A stretch of 64,000 bases of DNA from an uncultured Porphyromonadaceae bacterium. Its GTDB lineage: Bacteria > Bacteroidota > Bacteroidia > Bacteroidales > Muribaculaceae. The stretch's first letter is position 1, and each line of letters opens with the position of its first letter. Where the stretch lies: the NCBI GenBank assembly GCA_900541835.1, contig UQLL01000011.1, positions 1 to 64,000 on the forward strand, in the 5' to 3' direction. Below the pieces are notes generated by a model. That model searched no databases. It was not told the DNA's origin and saw nothing but the letters and a program-made list of their open reading frames with translations. Positions 1 to 8,231 of this stretch are shown here, in pieces. Position numbers and translations under genes: made by a program.

Positions 1-31
1 AAAGATACGAATTATTTCTCTGATATGCAAA
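1..31 (-). promoter_or_regulatory. Promoter reading out of the left edge
   Basis: On the minus strand a TTTG box (complement of 28-31) is followed by exactly 20 bases and then TATCTTT (complement of 1-7); the final G of the -7 box would lie one base outside the window. It points left, so it should drive a gene that begins beyond the window. The surrounding 52 bases are A+T-rich, unlike the genes to the right. Confidence 0.55.
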
Positions 32-52
32 TGTTTAATTTATAGAAGTTTC

Positions 53-682
53 CTATAGAATGTTGGCTCCTGCGCGGTCGAAAACGGACTCGCAGGCTTC
101 GGCCATGGATTCCAGGAAGTCGTTCTGAGGGCAAACGTCGGACCAATCGGTGATGGGAGCCTGGTGCACCTTTCCGGCGGTGTGTATCCAGGCCTTTCCG
201 GCGGCGGATGCCATGCCGATGGAGACGTTCTTGAGGGCGCCGCCGAAGCCGGCCATGGGATGGCCCTTGAAGTGGGTCAGGATCATGGTGAAGTCGTAGT
301 CGAGCCAGTTCTTACCCACGAAGTTCTCCTTGAGGTGGCGTCCGTTGCGCACGGGCAGGGAGACTTCGCCCTCGCCGTCCATGATGTCGACCTCAGCGAT
401 GGCCGTAAAGCCATGCTCCTTGGCGGTCTGCATGTGGTCGGGGACGTTGCAGCGGCGTCCCTCGTAGGCGGTGTTACACTCCACGATGGTGGCCTGGGTG
501 CGGTCGACGAGCTGCTTGATGACGTCTACGCTGAGGTGGTTGGGGTTGCCGGCCTCGCCGGTGGAGAGCTTGGCGCAGACGCGGCCGTGGACGGGACGGC
601 CCAGTGCCTCGTAGACCTTGACGAGGTTCTCGGGGGTTATGCGGGGGCAGAAATATACTACCGAAGGTTCCTTCTTTTCCAT
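53..682 (-). CDS. DUF362 domain protein, C-terminally shortened
   Basis: The 209-residue product matches the N-terminal two thirds of DUF362 proteins: an early ITPENLVKVYEALG-type segment, IVECNTAYEG near residues 66-75, and the signature LTHFKGHPMAGFGGALKN near 135-152. DUF362 proteins of this type normally run about 300 residues or more, with further cysteine-containing sequence after the point where this one stops (GANIL, then TAG). The 52 bases beyond the stop do not continue the homology in any frame, and a promoter for the next gene starts there. The ATG at 680-682 is 13 bp after the stop of the DUF4923 gene, so both probably share one transcript. Function of the family is unclear (often linked to Fe-S proteins). 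It may be a decayed gene or a short variant. Confidence 0.7.
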   Translation of the reverse strand: MEKKEPSVVYFCPRITPENLVKVYEALGRPVHGRVCAKLSTGEAGNPNHLSVDVIKQLVDRTQATIVECNTAYEGRRCNVPDHMQTAKEHGFTAIAEVDIMDGEGEVSLPVRNGRHLKENFVGKNWLDYDFTMILTHFKGHPMAGFGGALKNVSIGMASAAGKAWIHTAGKVHQAPITDWSDVCPQNDFLESMAEACESVFDRAGANIL

Positions 683-695
683 GATTAGTTAATGT

Positions 696-1454
696 TTATT
701 TCTTCTTGCTGGATTGCTTGCCGTTGAGGATGTTGATGAGAGTTCCGAGGCCGGAGTTCTTCTGTTCCTGCTGCTGAGTGGGGTTGTTGACCTGCTTGAG
801 GTCGTTGCTCAAGGGAGCGGCGTCGGAGTGCATGCCGAAGCCGATGTACACGCCCTCGTATTTGTCAAGCAGGTCGATGAGGGCGGATGCCAGGGAGTTG
901 CCGGAGAAGCGTCCCACGAGCTTGAGGATTTCCTTGAGCTTGGCGACGTCGAACATCATGTCCATGGTCTGGGATGTCTTGCGCACGTAAAGGGGCACGG
1001 AAGATACGGTCTTGCCCAGCAGGGTGATGTTGAACAGGAACTCCCCTTTGGCTTGCTTGGTAATGACCCCGTTGATGGAGCCGCGTGCAAGCTTGATGGA
1101 GCAGTTGCCGTCGGAATCGATGGTGAGGACGGCTCCTGTGAGCCCGTAGCGCTGGTAGTAGGGGTCGAGTTCGGTCTGGAGCTTTGCGGCCACGGCTGCG
1201 CCGCCGGCCTTGGCCATGAAGTCCTGGCTCTTGAAGGCCACAGCCGAACCATCGACGGTCCAGATGCCGGACATGTCGGCCACGTCAATGTCGGAGCGCG
1301 AGAAAACGCCCTCGAGCAGGTTGCCTATGGTTGAACCGATGCTGCTTCCGGAAGTGGACGACGGCGTCTGGGGCGTGACGGACTGGCCGGAGGCGCATGC
1401 CTGCAGCGAGACTGCGAACAGCCCCAGGAGAAGTGTGAGTGTGAAACGCTTCAT
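696..1454 (-). CDS. DUF4923 family lipoprotein
   Basis: Predicted 252-residue lipoprotein: signal peptide with lipobox LQAC, cysteine near residue 19, then a Ser/Thr-rich linker. The body has the DUF4923 pattern found in Bacteroidales: GIWTVDGSAVAFKSQDFMAK, then KLQTELDPYYQRYG, then alternating beta strands that resemble a lipocalin-like barrel. The C-terminal stretch is polar and ends in lysines. The role is unknown; the signal peptide places it in the periplasm or on a membrane. It is the first gene of the pair with the DUF362 protein downstream. No convincing -33/-7 promoter was found in the 90 bp between it and rsgA. Confidence 0.75.
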   Translation of the reverse strand: MKRFTLTLLLGLFAVSLQACASGQSVTPQTPSSTSGSSIGSTIGNLLEGVFSRSDIDVADMSGIWTVDGSAVAFKSQDFMAKAGGAAVAAKLQTELDPYYQRYGLTGAVLTIDSDGNCSIKLARGSINGVITKQAKGEFLFNITLLGKTVSSVPLYVRKTSQTMDMMFDVAKLKEILKLVGRFSGNSLASALIDLLDKYEGVYIGFGMHSDAAPLSNDLKQVNNPTQQQEQKNSGLGTLINILNGKQSSKKK

Positions 1455-1544
1455 TGTATTTTCTATTACGGGTACTTATGCGGAATTGTTGCGCAGATAT
1501 GGATTATATGCACAAATTGCGGTAAAACTGGAACGTCTCCGTGG

Positions 1545-2510
1545 TCAGAAGGGTTTGCGGTACTTGTCGGCGCCCTCGGCCTCCTCCACCTCGTCGAGGA
1601 TTGAGAGGTACGACGCGTACCGGCTCTGCGCTATGCGGTGATTGTCAAGGGCCTGGAGCACGGCGCAACCCGGCTCGTTGCGGTGGGAGCAATCGGAGTA
1701 GCGGCACTCGGCTGCGGCGCGGAAGATCTCGGGGAAGTAGTGTCCGACGCTGCGGCGGTCGAAGTCGATGGTGCCGAAACCGCGCACGCCCGGCACGTCG
1801 ATGACGGCGCCTCCGCCGGGCAGCGTGAGCATCTCGGAAAAGGTGGTGGTATGCGTGCCGGTGTGGTAGAGTTCGCTGATAGCGCCGGTGCGGAGGCCGG
1901 CGCCGGGGATGAGGGCGTTGATCATGGAGCTCTTGCCGACTCCGCTGTTGCCGGCCAGCAGGGTGGTCTTGTCATGCAACATATCCGCCAGCTCGGAGAT
2001 GCCCTGTCCGGTGGCGGCGGAAGTGAAGAGGACGTCATAACCGATGGTGCGGTATAGGTTGCGCAGGGCCTGGGCGTACTCTCGGTCGGCGTCGTCCCAT
2101 AAGTCCTCCTTGTTGATGACGAGCATTGCGGAGATGGCGTAAGCCTCGGCGGTGGCCAGGAAGCGGTCGATGAAGGTGGTAGGGGTCAGCGGGTCGCGGA
2201 CGCTGCACACAAGCGCCGCCAAGTCGATGTTGGCGGCCAGTATGTGGCTCTCCTTGGAGAGATTGGAGGCGCGGCGTATGATGTAATTGCGTCGCGGGAC
2301 GACGGCCGTGATGTAATACTCGCCACCGGCGGGGCTGACGCTCACGCGGTCGCCGACGCTGACGGGATTGGTGGTGCGGATGCCGCGGATGCGGAAGTTG
2401 CCCTTGACGCGGCAGTCGACGAGCTGGCCGTCAGGTGTGCCGTCGAGATGCACCTGGAAGCGACTGCCGAGGTTGCGGACCACCAGGCCCTGCTGCTTGC
2501 CACCACTCAC
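1545..2510 (-). CDS. rsgA: Ribosome small subunit-dependent GTPase A (RsgA/YjeQ)
   Basis: RsgA is a 30S-subunit maturation GTPase with circularly permuted G motifs. The order seen here is an N-terminal OB-fold (residues 1-75), then NKED (133-136, G4), the P-loop GNSGVGKSS (188-196), DVPG (238-241, G3), and a C-terminal zinc finger with Cys269, Cys274, His276 and Cys282. At 321 residues it is full length. The start is GTG at 2508-2510; its first four bases GTGA contain the TGA of the TonB-like gene upstream, so the two are probably translationally coupled. Confidence 0.95.
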   Translation of the reverse strand: MSGGKQQGLVVRNLGSRFQVHLDGTPDGQLVDCRVKGNFRIRGIRTTNPVSVGDRVSVSPAGGEYYITAVVPRRNYIIRRASNLSKESHILAANIDLAALVCSVRDPLTPTTFIDRFLATAEAYAISAMLVINKEDLWDDADREYAQALRNLYRTIGYDVLFTSAATGQGISELADMLHDKTTLLAGNSGVGKSSMINALIPGAGLRTGAISELYHTGTHTTTFSEMLTLPGGGAVIDVPGVRGFGTIDFDRRSVGHYFPEIFRAAAECRYSDCSHRNEPGCAVLQALDNHRIAQSRYASYLSILDEVEEAEGADKYRKPF

Positions 2511-2968
2511 CGCCTGAAAGTTATGGGGTAAACCACGCGTACAGGCACCGGGCGACCGTTCATGCGGCCGGGGCGCCAGGCGGGCATGTTGCTGATGACG
2601 CGCTTGGCCTCGCAGTTGAGCGACGGCTCCACACCCCGGATGATGTGGACGTTGCCCACCGAGCCGTCAGCCCTCACCACGAAGGAGCACATGACGCGCC
2701 CCTGGATGCCCTGGCGGTAGGCGCTCTCGGGATAGACGCGTGTGCGGTTGACATACTTGAGCAGCTTCTCTTCGCCCCCGGGAAACGACGGCTTCTCGGT
2801 GACGTAGTCGTATTCATATACTTCAAGATACACCACTGCACCCGAAGCATTGGTGCCGCAGTTGACGTAAGTTGTCTGCGCACAGGCGTCCGAGGTGGAG
2901 AAAAGTGCGGCCAGGAAGGCCACCGCACCGGCACCGCGCACCAGCGGCACGAGGATTTTCCGAATCAT
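2507..2968 (-). CDS. Secreted TonB C-terminal domain protein
   Basis: Residues 60-150 form a TonB C-terminal (TonB_C) domain: FPGGEEKLLKYVNRTRVYPE, GIQGRVMCSFVVRADGSVGN, and a final PAWRPGRMNGRPVPVRVVYP. The N terminus (MIRKILVPLVRGAGAVAFLA) is a cleavable signal peptide rather than the proline-rich membrane anchor of a true TonB, so this is a short periplasmic relative. I chose ATG at 2966-2968. An upstream in-frame GTG at 2987-2989 would lie at the expected transcription start, because the -7 box is at 2994-3001. It overlaps rsgA by four bases; a partner is not evident. Confidence 0.75.
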   Translation of the reverse strand: MIRKILVPLVRGAGAVAFLAALFSTSDACAQTTYVNCGTNASGAVVYLEVYEYDYVTEKPSFPGGEEKLLKYVNRTRVYPESAYRQGIQGRVMCSFVVRADGSVGNVHIIRGVEPSLNCEAKRVISNMPAWRPGRMNGRPVPVRVVYPITFRR

Positions 2969-2993
2969 TTCATGCAGAGAGTCATTCACGAAG

Positions 2994-3025
2994 CAAAGTT
3001 AGGAAACAGCGGCGAGACGGCCAAG
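2994..3025 (-). promoter_or_regulatory. Promoter of the TonB-like/rsgA operon
   Basis: Minus-strand TAACTTTG (complement of 2994-3001) lies 20 bases downstream of CTTG (complement of 3022-3025), one mismatch from TTTG. It places the transcript start near 2987 and argues for the ATG start at 2968 of the first gene. Confidence 0.6.
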
Positions 3026-3156
3026 GAAACGCCACTCCAAGACCCGGATTTTAACCTATTTTAAAGGTATTATTAATAAATATGAATACCCAGCTGAATC
3101 GGATTTTGTGGCTCGGATAAAATAAGGAGGCCACGGGGGCGTTAACAATATACAAG

Positions 3157-4188
3157 ATGAGAACTCTCGAACGATACATCATGGCGATAGCCATGGGCCT
3201 GCTTGCCGTGCTGGGCGTCCGGGGCCAGGAGGGAAGCAGCGCCTACAGCTTCCTGCGCATCCCGGTGTCGTCGCAGGCCTTCGCGCTTGGAGGCGTCAAC
3301 ATCAGCAGCATCAACCCCGACCTGAGCCTGGTGGACCAGAACCCGGCGCTGCTCGGACCCGAAATCGAGGCCCAGATGGGCCTGGGATATATGCACTACA
3401 TGGGCACGAGCAACTTCGCCAGCGTCCGCTACGGCATGGGCGCCACCCCGCACTCGGCCTGGAGCGCCGGCGTCCGATTCCTCAGCTACGGCGCCATTGA
3501 CGGCTACGACGAGATGGGCACACCCACCGGCCAGTTCCACCCTCAGGACCTGGTGGTCGACGCCCTCTACAGCCACGACATCAACGACCGCTGGCGCGGC
3601 GGCATCACCATGAAGTTCGTCTACAGCCACTACGACCGCTACGAGGCGGTAGCACTGGCCGCCGACCTCGGCGTCAACTACTACGACCCGGAGCGCGACT
3701 TCTCCTTCTCGGCCGTCATCAAGAACGCCGGCGGCCAGCTCAAGCGCTTCGACCGCCACTACGACCGCCTGCCGTTCGACATACAGCTCGGCATGACAAA
3801 GGGCCTGGGCGCCACACCTTTCCAGCTCAACGTCACCGCCACCCATCTCACCAAGTGGAAGCTCCCCTACTACGAGCACAAGGACGAGAACGGGGTCGAC
3901 GACCAGGTCAAGAAAGACGGCTTCGTGAGCAACTTCTTCCGCCACCTCATCTTCGGCCTGCAGTTCGCCCCGTCGGAGCATTTCTACGCCGCCCTGGCCT
4001 ACAACTACAAGACGCGCTCCGACATGGCCACCTACCAACGCAACTTCCTGAGCGGCTTCTCGGCCGGCCTCGGCTTCCGGGTGCGCGCCATGGGCTTCGG
4101 CGTGGCATACGCCATGCCGCACAAGAAAGCGTCGTCGATCATGGTCAATTTCTCCCTCAACATCTTCGAGGTAATTCCCAAAGACTGA
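3157..4188 (+). CDS. porQ: Type IX secretion system protein PorQ
   Basis: PorQ is an outer-membrane beta-barrel protein linked to the Bacteroidota type IX secretion system. The 343-residue product has a signal peptide ending near VRGQEG, then the family start SAYSFLRIPVSSQAFALGG and NPALLGPE, followed by many aromatic-rich strands to the C terminus (SIMVNFSLNIFEVIPK). ATG at 3157 gives a clean signal peptide. It heads a plus-strand operon: cmk follows after 3 bp. The porQ-cmk-ispH arrangement is familiar in Bacteroidales. No complete -33/-7 promoter was identified in the 188 bp shared with the divergent TonB-like gene. Confidence 0.88.
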   Translation: MRTLERYIMAIAMGLLAVLGVRGQEGSSAYSFLRIPVSSQAFALGGVNISSINPDLSLVDQNPALLGPEIEAQMGLGYMHYMGTSNFASVRYGMGATPHSAWSAGVRFLSYGAIDGYDEMGTPTGQFHPQDLVVDALYSHDINDRWRGGITMKFVYSHYDRYEAVALAADLGVNYYDPERDFSFSAVIKNAGGQLKRFDRHYDRLPFDIQLGMTKGLGATPFQLNVTATHLTKWKLPYYEHKDENGVDDQVKKDGFVSNFFRHLIFGLQFAPSEHFYAALAYNYKTRSDMATYQRNFLSGFSAGLGFRVRAMGFGVAYAMPHKKASSIMVNFSLNIFEVIPKD

Positions 4189-4191
4189 TTA

Positions 4192-4920
4192 ATGGATTGT
4201 AACCAAAATAACGGCCCGAAGCTGATCGTCGCCATCGACGGCTACAGCTCGTCGGGCAAGAGCACAATGGCCCGCTCGTTCGCCCGGCGCGTTGGCTATA
4301 AATACGTCGACACGGGCGCCATGTACCGCGCCGTGACGCTCTACGCCCTGCGTCACGACCTGGGCGCCGGAGGCAAGGTGGACACCGACAGACTCGTGGA
4401 CGCCCTGCCTCAAATACACGTCTCGTTCGCCCCGGCCGGAGCCGACGGCGTGAGCCACTGCCTGCTCAACGGCGAGGACGTGGAGCGCCAGATCCGCGAG
4501 CTGCCCGTCTCGGAGCACGTCAGCCCCGTGGCCGCCATCCCGCAGGTGCGTCACTTCCTGGTGGCCGAGCAGCAGGCAATGGGCCGGGAGAAAGGCATCG
4601 TCATGGACGGACGCGACATCGGCACCACCGTCTTCCCGCAGGCCGAGCTGAAGGTCTTCGTAAACGCCTCGCCCGAAGTCCGCGCCATGCGCCGCTACAA
4701 GGAGATGATTGCCAAGGGAGAGCACCCCGACTACGAGGAGGTAGTGCGCAACATCCGCGAGCGCGACCACATCGACTCCACCCGCAAGGAGTCGCCGCTG
4801 CGCCAGGCACCCGACGCCATCCGGCTCGACAACGACCACATGACCCTGGAACAGCAGGAGGAGTGGCTCTGCCAGCGCTTCGGCGAGGCCCTGGCACGCG
4901 CCGGAGAGAAAAAGTACTGA
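4192..4920 (+). CDS. cmk: (d)CMP kinase
   Basis: Phosphorylates CMP and dCMP with ATP in pyrimidine nucleotide recycling. The P-loop GYSSSGKS spans residues 17-24; YVDTGAMYRAVT is the nucleoside-binding segment, and MDGRDIGTTVFPQAELKVF and RDHIDSTRKESPLRQAPDA are typical of Cmk. At 242 residues it is slightly longer than the usual 220-230 and complete. ATG is 3 bp after the porQ stop and the stop is 3 bp before ispH, so translation of the three genes is likely coordinated. Confidence 0.95.
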   Translation: MDCNQNNGPKLIVAIDGYSSSGKSTMARSFARRVGYKYVDTGAMYRAVTLYALRHDLGAGGKVDTDRLVDALPQIHVSFAPAGADGVSHCLLNGEDVERQIRELPVSEHVSPVAAIPQVRHFLVAEQQAMGREKGIVMDGRDIGTTVFPQAELKVFVNASPEVRAMRRYKEMIAKGEHPDYEEVVRNIRERDHIDSTRKESPLRQAPDAIRLDNDHMTLEQQEEWLCQRFGEALARAGEKKY

Positions 4921-4923
4921 GCC

Positions 4924-5793
4924 GTGATTCCGAAGATAGAAATAGACTCGCAGAGCGGTTTCTGCTTCGGGGTCGTAGGAGCCATCCGCTGCGCCGAGCA
5001 GCACCTCGACGACGGCAGGCCCCTCTACTGCCTGGGCGACATCGTGCATAACGCCGACGAAGTGGAACGCCTGCGCCGACGCGGCCTGCATACCATTGAG
5101 CACGCCGACCTGCCGGCCCTGCGCGGCAAGCGCGTACTGCTCCGCGCTCACGGCGAGCCGCCGTCGACCTATCGCATAGCTCGCGAGAACGACATCGAGA
5201 TCGTGGACGCCACCTGCCCGGTGGTGCTACAGCTGCAACGACGCATCAAGGAGGCCTACGAGCGGCCCGCCGAGCGCCGCCCGCTCATTATTATATATGG
5301 CAAGCGGGGCCACGCGGAGGTCAACGGCCTGGTGGGCCAGACCTGCGGCGAGGCCGTGGTGGTGGAACAGGAAGAGGAGCTCGACGCCCTCGACCTCGAC
5401 CGCGACGTGGAACTGTACTCACAGACCACCAAGTCGCTGTCCGGCTTCCGCCGCATAGTCGAGGCCATACGCGAGCGCAAGCGCTCCGGCGCCTTCCGCT
5501 ACTACGACACCATATGCCGCCAGGTGGCCAACCGCATGGGCCACCTCCGCGAGTTCGCCCGCACCCACGAGGTCATAGTCTTCGTGTGCGGCGCCAAGTC
5601 AAGCAACGGCAAGGCCCTCTACGAGGCCTGCCGCGAAGTAAACCCGCGCAGCTACCTAAGCGTGAACCAGGACGCCATCGACCCCGCCTGGGTGGAAGGC
5701 GCCCGCACCATCGGCATCTGCGGAGCCACCTCCACACCCTCGTGGCTCATGAACAAAGTCAAGGACAAAATCGAGGAAATATGTACCCGCTGA
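4924..5793 (+). CDS. ispH: 4-hydroxy-3-methylbut-2-enyl diphosphate reductase
   Basis: Last enzyme of the MEP pathway, making IPP and DMAPP with a [4Fe-4S] cluster. The three cluster cysteines are visible: Cys14 (SGFCFGV), Cys98 (DATCPVV) and Cys198 (DTICRQ). His41-42 region, HGE near residue 76 and GHAEVNG (residues 129-135) are the conserved substrate-binding segments, and SSNGKALYE is the usual SSNS-like motif. The start is GTG at 4924. The 289-residue length is normal. It overlaps tadA by 13 bp. Its products feed polyprenyl synthesis, used by menA two genes downstream. Confidence 0.95.
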   Translation: MIPKIEIDSQSGFCFGVVGAIRCAEQHLDDGRPLYCLGDIVHNADEVERLRRRGLHTIEHADLPALRGKRVLLRAHGEPPSTYRIARENDIEIVDATCPVVLQLQRRIKEAYERPAERRPLIIIYGKRGHAEVNGLVGQTCGEAVVVEQEEELDALDLDRDVELYSQTTKSLSGFRRIVEAIRERKRSGAFRYYDTICRQVANRMGHLREFARTHEVIVFVCGAKSSNGKALYEACREVNPRSYLSVNQDAIDPAWVEGARTIGICGATSTPSWLMNKVKDKIEEICTR

Positions 5794-6263
5794 GGAACAT
5801 CGAGCCCTGGATGCACGACGTCTACATGCGCGAGGCGCTCAAAGAGGCGGAGGCTGCGGCCGAGCGCGACGAAGTGCCTGTGGGCTGCGTCATAGTCTGC
5901 GGAGACAAAATCATCGCCCGCGGCCATAACCTCACCCAGACATTGACTGACGTCACCGCCCACGCCGAAATGCAGGCCATCACCGCCGCCGCCAACTGGC
6001 TGGGCGGCAAGTACCTGCCCGACTGCGTGCTGTACGTGACGGTGGAGCCGTGCATGATGTGCGCAGCCGCCCTGGGCTGGGCACAGATCGGAGCCGTGGT
6101 GTTCGGCGCCTCCGATCCCAAGCGCGGATACCTCAGCCACTACGGCCGCAAGGCGCCCGGCATGCCCACCCCGCTGCACCCACGCACCCAGGTCATGGGC
6201 GGAGTGCTTGAAAAAGAGTGTGCGGCCCTCATGCAGGACTTTTTCCAATCAAAACGCCGATAA
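5781..6263 (+). CDS. tadA: tRNA-specific adenosine deaminase
   Basis: Converts A34 to inosine in tRNA. The zinc and catalytic motifs of the cytidine deaminase fold are present: HAE at residues 61-63 and PCMMC at 90-94 (Cys91 and Cys94). The 160-residue length is standard. I chose ATG at 5781, inside the 3' end of ispH; a second ATG at 5811 (MHDVYMREAL) would also give a complete domain. The stop TAA at 6261-6263 shares its last A with the menA start. Confidence 0.93.
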   Translation: MYPLRNIEPWMHDVYMREALKEAEAAAERDEVPVGCVIVCGDKIIARGHNLTQTLTDVTAHAEMQAITAAANWLGGKYLPDCVLYVTVEPCMMCAAALGWAQIGAVVFGASDPKRGYLSHYGRKAPGMPTPLHPRTQVMGGVLEKECAALMQDFFQSKRR

Positions 6264-7153
6264 TGGGCAATAAAGTAAACGCCTGGATCAAGGCCACCCG
6301 GCCGCAGACGCTGCCCGTGAGCGTGGCCGGCGTCTTCGCCGGCACCGGCTGCGCGGCGCTGTATGGCAGCTTCCGCTGGCTGCCGGCGCTCATCTGCCTG
6401 CTCTTCGCAATAGTGGCACAAGTGGCCAGCAACTTCGCCAACGAATACTACGACTACGCCTACGGCCTCGACAAGAAAGGCCGCGAAGGCTTCAGGCGCG
6501 GCGTCACAGAAGGCGACATCACCCCACGCGCCATGTTCCGCGCCCTGTGGACGCTGATAGCCATCGACTGCCTGCTCGGCCTGACACTGCTCTACTGGGG
6601 CGGAGCGTGGCTGCTGCTGCCCGGCATCGCCATCGCCCTCTTCGCCGTCGGCTACAGCGCCGGGCCCTACCCCCTGTCGCACCACGGCCTGGGCGACGTG
6701 GCAGTGTTCATCTTTTTCGGCCTCGTGCCGGTGACGCTCACCTGCCTGGTGCAGGTCGGCGCATGGGAATGGTCGTCGGTGAGCATCCCCGTAGGCGCGG
6801 CAATCGGACTTATGAGCGCCAACGTGCTGATAGTCAACAACTACCGAGACGCCGACGACGACCGCGCCGTGGGCAAGCACACCACCGTGGTGCTGCTCGG
6901 ACGCCGCACCATGTACCGGGCCTACCTGCTGTCTGGCCTCGTAGCCGACGGGCTGACACTCGCCTTCACCCCGGAGCGAACCGGCTGGTGGATCGCGCTG
7001 CCATGCGGCGTGTACCTGGTGGCGCACCTACTAATATGGCATCGGATCGGCCACATGAAAGGGAAAGCCCTCAACCCCATGCTCGGCATGACCGCCTGCA
7101 ACCTGCTGCTGTTCGCCCTGCTGCTGGCCCTGGTCTACTCCCTGCTGGGCTGA
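6263..7153 (+). CDS. menA: 1,4-dihydroxy-2-naphthoate prenyltransferase
   Basis: UbiA-superfamily membrane enzyme that attaches the polyprenyl chain in menaquinone synthesis. WIKATRPQTLPVSV is the typical MenA opening. The first Asp-rich prenyl-diphosphate site is NFANEYYDYAYGLD (residues about 56-69); the second is NNYRDADDDRAVGKHT (about 192-207). Eight or nine hydrophobic segments cover the 296 residues. The ATG at 6263 overlaps the tadA stop (TAATG), which decides the start against an upstream in-frame ATG. It is the last gene before the restriction-modification island. Confidence 0.93.
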   Translation: MGNKVNAWIKATRPQTLPVSVAGVFAGTGCAALYGSFRWLPALICLLFAIVAQVASNFANEYYDYAYGLDKKGREGFRRGVTEGDITPRAMFRALWTLIAIDCLLGLTLLYWGGAWLLLPGIAIALFAVGYSAGPYPLSHHGLGDVAVFIFFGLVPVTLTCLVQVGAWEWSSVSIPVGAAIGLMSANVLIVNNYRDADDDRAVGKHTTVVLLGRRTMYRAYLLSGLVADGLTLAFTPERTGWWIALPCGVYLVAHLLIWHRIGHMKGKALNPMLGMTACNLLLFALLLALVYSLLG

Positions 7154-7183
7154 AACGTGCTGAAAGAGCGACTGAACCCCAAA

Positions 7184-7240
7184 CCAAGCCAAATATTGGG
7201 CGGGTATTTGTCAGAACAGCAAATAAGTGTTAACTTTGCA
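7184..7240 (+). repeat. Left 57-bp direct repeat of the restriction-modification island
   Basis: Matches 9501-9557 at 54 of 57 positions by direct reading. It begins CCAAGCCAAATATTGGGCGG, contains an imperfect palindrome around AAATATT, and ends TTAACTTTGCA. Similarity may continue weakly to about 7270 (CCGCTGACAAAG against CCGCTGGCAAGA at 9571-9582). Together the copies bracket the acquired genes and imply duplication of the target. Confidence 0.9.
7207..7238 (+). promoter_or_regulatory. Promoter in the left repeat, upstream of the restriction gene
   Basis: TTTG at 7207-7210, 20 bases, TAACTTTG at 7231-7238. It is the duplicate of the rplS promoter and is the only recognisable promoter ahead of the restriction endonuclease gene, leaving a leader of about 130 bases. 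No controller-protein gene is visible in that leader. Confidence 0.75.
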
Positions 7241-7371
7241 CCCTAATCTGCGCTCGCCGCTGACAAAGACCGCTCAATGTAAGCAACTACTTATATTCAA
7301 CATATTACGGAACTTCCTTGTAGCCGCAAAAGGTTTGGTCGCCTGTCAGCCTACTTGGAAGACCCTCGCGT

Positions 7372-8226
7372 ATGGAATACATGAATACGGAACTGGAAGT
7401 CATTTCCACTCTATATAAAGGTCTAATATCTAAGAATACCCCTCAGGGTATACCTGTTAATCTTAGGCCAGCACAAGTAGTGGGAACGGTTCAAGATGAC
7501 CCTTTCGATTGTTGGGTTGAGACTTTGCTAAAAAGTCTTTTGCCTAAATCTTATGAAGTTTTTCATGCAGGGAAACTTACTACTCCTGACCTAATTGTTC
7601 GTGACAGAGAGACTAATTTTATTATTGGCCTTGAAATTAAAAAGCTGATTCAAAAAAAGGATGGTAAGGACTCACGAGGATTAACGATTGACTATAACAG
7701 TTGTTTGCCTTGTGGCCGTGCAATGATAAAAGTTGAAAAGGATACGGTTATAGTTCCATGTTATTATTTGTTCGCCTTATTATCTCCCGATAGTTCTAAA
7801 ATCATTACTCTCATTTTAATGGATGGAGACTTTTTAAACTATGATTTTGAACTTCATAAAGAAGCAAAATATTCCAATTTTACCGAATACAATCATGGCC
7901 CATATGGAGAAGGGTCTGTCAGACATCGTAAAATGTACACCTATCCAAATCCATTAAACTCAAGTTTGGCTTGCTTTTCATTCCGTCTACTACTTGTCGT
8001 AAAGAAAGCATTGGTTAACAATACCAGTCTTTCAAAATTTGTACATGAAGAGATTGTACGAAATGATAAGTTTGGCAATTCTTTCTATTATTCGTTAGTC
8101 GATGAATTGAAACCAATTCGCGGTAATGATAACGAACTTACGATATTAACTGATATTTTTGAAGGATGTAAAAAACGACAGCCTAAAGAACGTGTGGCTT
8201 ATATGCCTGAAATTCCAACTCTTTGA
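7372..8226 (+). CDS. Putative type II restriction endonuclease, PD-(D/E)XK type
   Basis: A 284-residue protein with no close family I can name. It carries a plausible PD-(D/E)XK nuclease core: Pro72-Asp73 (TTPDLIVRD) and Glu88-Ile-Lys90 (IIGLEIKKL), 14 residues apart. A segment rich in Tyr and Leu (PCYYLFALLS, MDGDFLNYDF) follows. The coding sequence is A+T-rich, unlike the G+C-rich genes on both sides, which indicates horizontal acquisition. The next gene, 5 bp on, is a cytosine-5 DNA methyltransferase, so the pair is best read as a type II restriction-modification system. Recognition sequence is unknown. The start could also be ATG at 7381. Confidence 0.7.
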   Translation: MEYMNTELEVISTLYKGLISKNTPQGIPVNLRPAQVVGTVQDDPFDCWVETLLKSLLPKSYEVFHAGKLTTPDLIVRDRETNFIIGLEIKKLIQKKDGKDSRGLTIDYNSCLPCGRAMIKVEKDTVIVPCYYLFALLSPDSSKIITLILMDGDFLNYDFELHKEAKYSNFTEYNHGPYGEGSVRHRKMYTYPNPLNSSLACFSFRLLLVVKKALVNNTSLSKFVHEEIVRNDKFGNSFYYSLVDELKPIRGNDNELTILTDIFEGCKKRQPKERVAYMPEIPTL

Positions 8227-8231
8227 TTAAT

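Noticed and set aside
7227..7418. 63-codon frame in the leader of the restriction gene as a controller protein
   Set aside because: No helix-turn-helix pattern, and it overlaps the promoter box; leader is better treated as untranslated.
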